Assembly (NCBI GenBank): GCA_028716525.1
Contig: JAQUPQ010000001.1
Location: 1-64,000, forward strand
Direction of reading: 5' to 3'
Source of the DNA: Terriglobia bacterium
Lineage (GTDB): Bacteria; Acidobacteriota; Terriglobia; JAIQFV01
DNA: 64,000 nt
In this document: in pieces, positions 63,510-64,000 of the stretch
Layout: each line of letters begins with the position of its first letter
Position numbering within the stretch: position 1 is the stretch's first letter
The notes under the pieces: generated by a model
The model's database searches: none
What the model saw: the letters and a program-made list of their open reading frames with translations, nothing else
What the model was told of the DNA's origin: nothing
Position numbers and translations under genes: made by a program

Positions 63510-63625
63510 CACGGGTAAATACTCCTTCAGGGCCCTAAAAAAATTTACGCAATCATGGCCGATTGCGCATATCAACCCATATTATTTGAATGAAAGACCG
63601 GGTGCATTTCCCTATCCCGGCCGAG

Positions 63626-64000
63626 TCAATTCATGTTCAACATTTGGCTGACCATCTTGGCCGTGTACTCGACCAAGGCAATGGCGCGGTCGTACGGCAT
63701 GCGCTTAGGCCCGATAATACCCAACGCGCCGGCCACCTTGCCGTCGGACCAATACGGCGCCGTCACGACCGAGCACTGGGTCAGCTCCTGCTCCGGATTC
63801 TCCGACCCGATCATCACTCGAATTCCCAAATTCTGTCCGGACAGACACTGGTTCACCAACCGCAGAAGCTTGGACTTTTCTTCGAAGGCTTCCAACAACT
63901 CCTTGAGCTTCTCCACTTCAGGAAAGGTGGAGGCATTGGCGATTTTAGAAGCTCCGTCAATGAACACCTCTCCCTCTTCGGAGGCGGAGTCCAGCTCATG
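63626..64000 (-). CDS. hrcA: Heat-inducible repressor HrcA, C-terminal part (truncated by window edge)
   Basis: About 124 C-terminal codons are visible. GEVFIDGASKIANASTFPEVEKLKELLEAFEE, VMIGSENPEQELTQCSVVTAPY and GALGIIGPKRMPYDRAIALVEYTAKMVSQML match HrcA, which binds CIRCE operators upstream of heat-shock operons. The N-terminal DNA-binding part and any CIRCE site lie beyond the window. It precedes grpE by 116 bases and heads the operon. Confidence 0.93.
   Translation of the reverse strand, partial: HELDSASEEGEVFIDGASKIANASTFPEVEKLKELLEAFEEKSKLLRLVNQCLSGQNLGIRVMIGSENPEQELTQCSVVTAPYWSDGKVAGALGIIGPKRMPYDRAIALVEYTAKMVSQMLNMN

Noticed and set aside
1-64000. tRNA, rRNA and riboswitches
   Set aside because: No cloverleaf with the conserved TTCGA-type loop, rRNA stretch or known aptamer pattern was noticed by eye; a tRNAscan/Infernal run would settle it.

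Overview
The window reads as chromosomal DNA of a soil-type member of the Acidobacteriota, probably from a genome bin or draft. This is inferred from gene content: secreted FG-GAP/VCBS proteins, a kumamolisin-type S53 peptidase, M14 and S9 exported peptidases, a giant cyclic beta-glucan synthase, many signal peptides, moderate GC and abundant intergenic palindromes. No rRNA, tRNA, prophage, CRISPR array or transposase gene was seen.

Layout. 1-17000: a secretome block. It has a partial-looking small membrane protein, an FG-GAP protein bracketed by REP-like inverted repeats, a DUF2252 protein, an M14 carboxypeptidase, an S53 peptidase and a divergent 14-repeat FG-GAP protein. The three largest exported proteins (763-3459, 8226-12338, 13075-16746) end in the same ~450-residue tandem module, which I cannot assign to a named family. 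17000-32000: envelope and housekeeping genes. These are a Spy/LTXXQ-like protein, plsY, prolyl oligopeptidase, a VOC protein, PBP4 translationally coupled to a histone-deacetylase-like hydrolase, a DagK-like lipid kinase, GNAT, and a ubiX-ubiA-M48 operon. 32000-42300: a tandem-UspA gene and a 2872-residue cyclic beta-1,2-glucan synthase in one operon, closed by a clear terminator.

42300-52400: bicupin, a putative HExxH peptidase, a DUF4380 protein, a GT39-like membrane glycosyltransferase, an amidohydrolase lipoprotein, DoxX, an ECF sigma factor and an RRM protein. The intergenic DNA here is dense in hairpins that fall into recognisable families, and a decayed copy of part of the amidohydrolase gene lies after the sigma factor. 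52500-57900: a corrinoid protein with a URO-D-type methyltransferase, a PIN/ribbon-helix-helix toxin-antitoxin pair with a palindromic operator candidate, dtd, an NAD(P)H:flavin-type reductase, a minute c-type cytochrome and a beta-barrel-like protein. 58000-64000: the heat-shock operon hrcA-grpE-dnaK-dnaJ-prmA-rsmE on the minus strand, with hrcA cut by the window edge.

The most novel signals are the shared C-terminal tandem module of the exported proteins and several families of intergenic hairpins with conserved architecture. Next come the orphan corrinoid/URO-D pair and the PBP4-deacetylase coupling. All functions are inferred from sequence reading alone.
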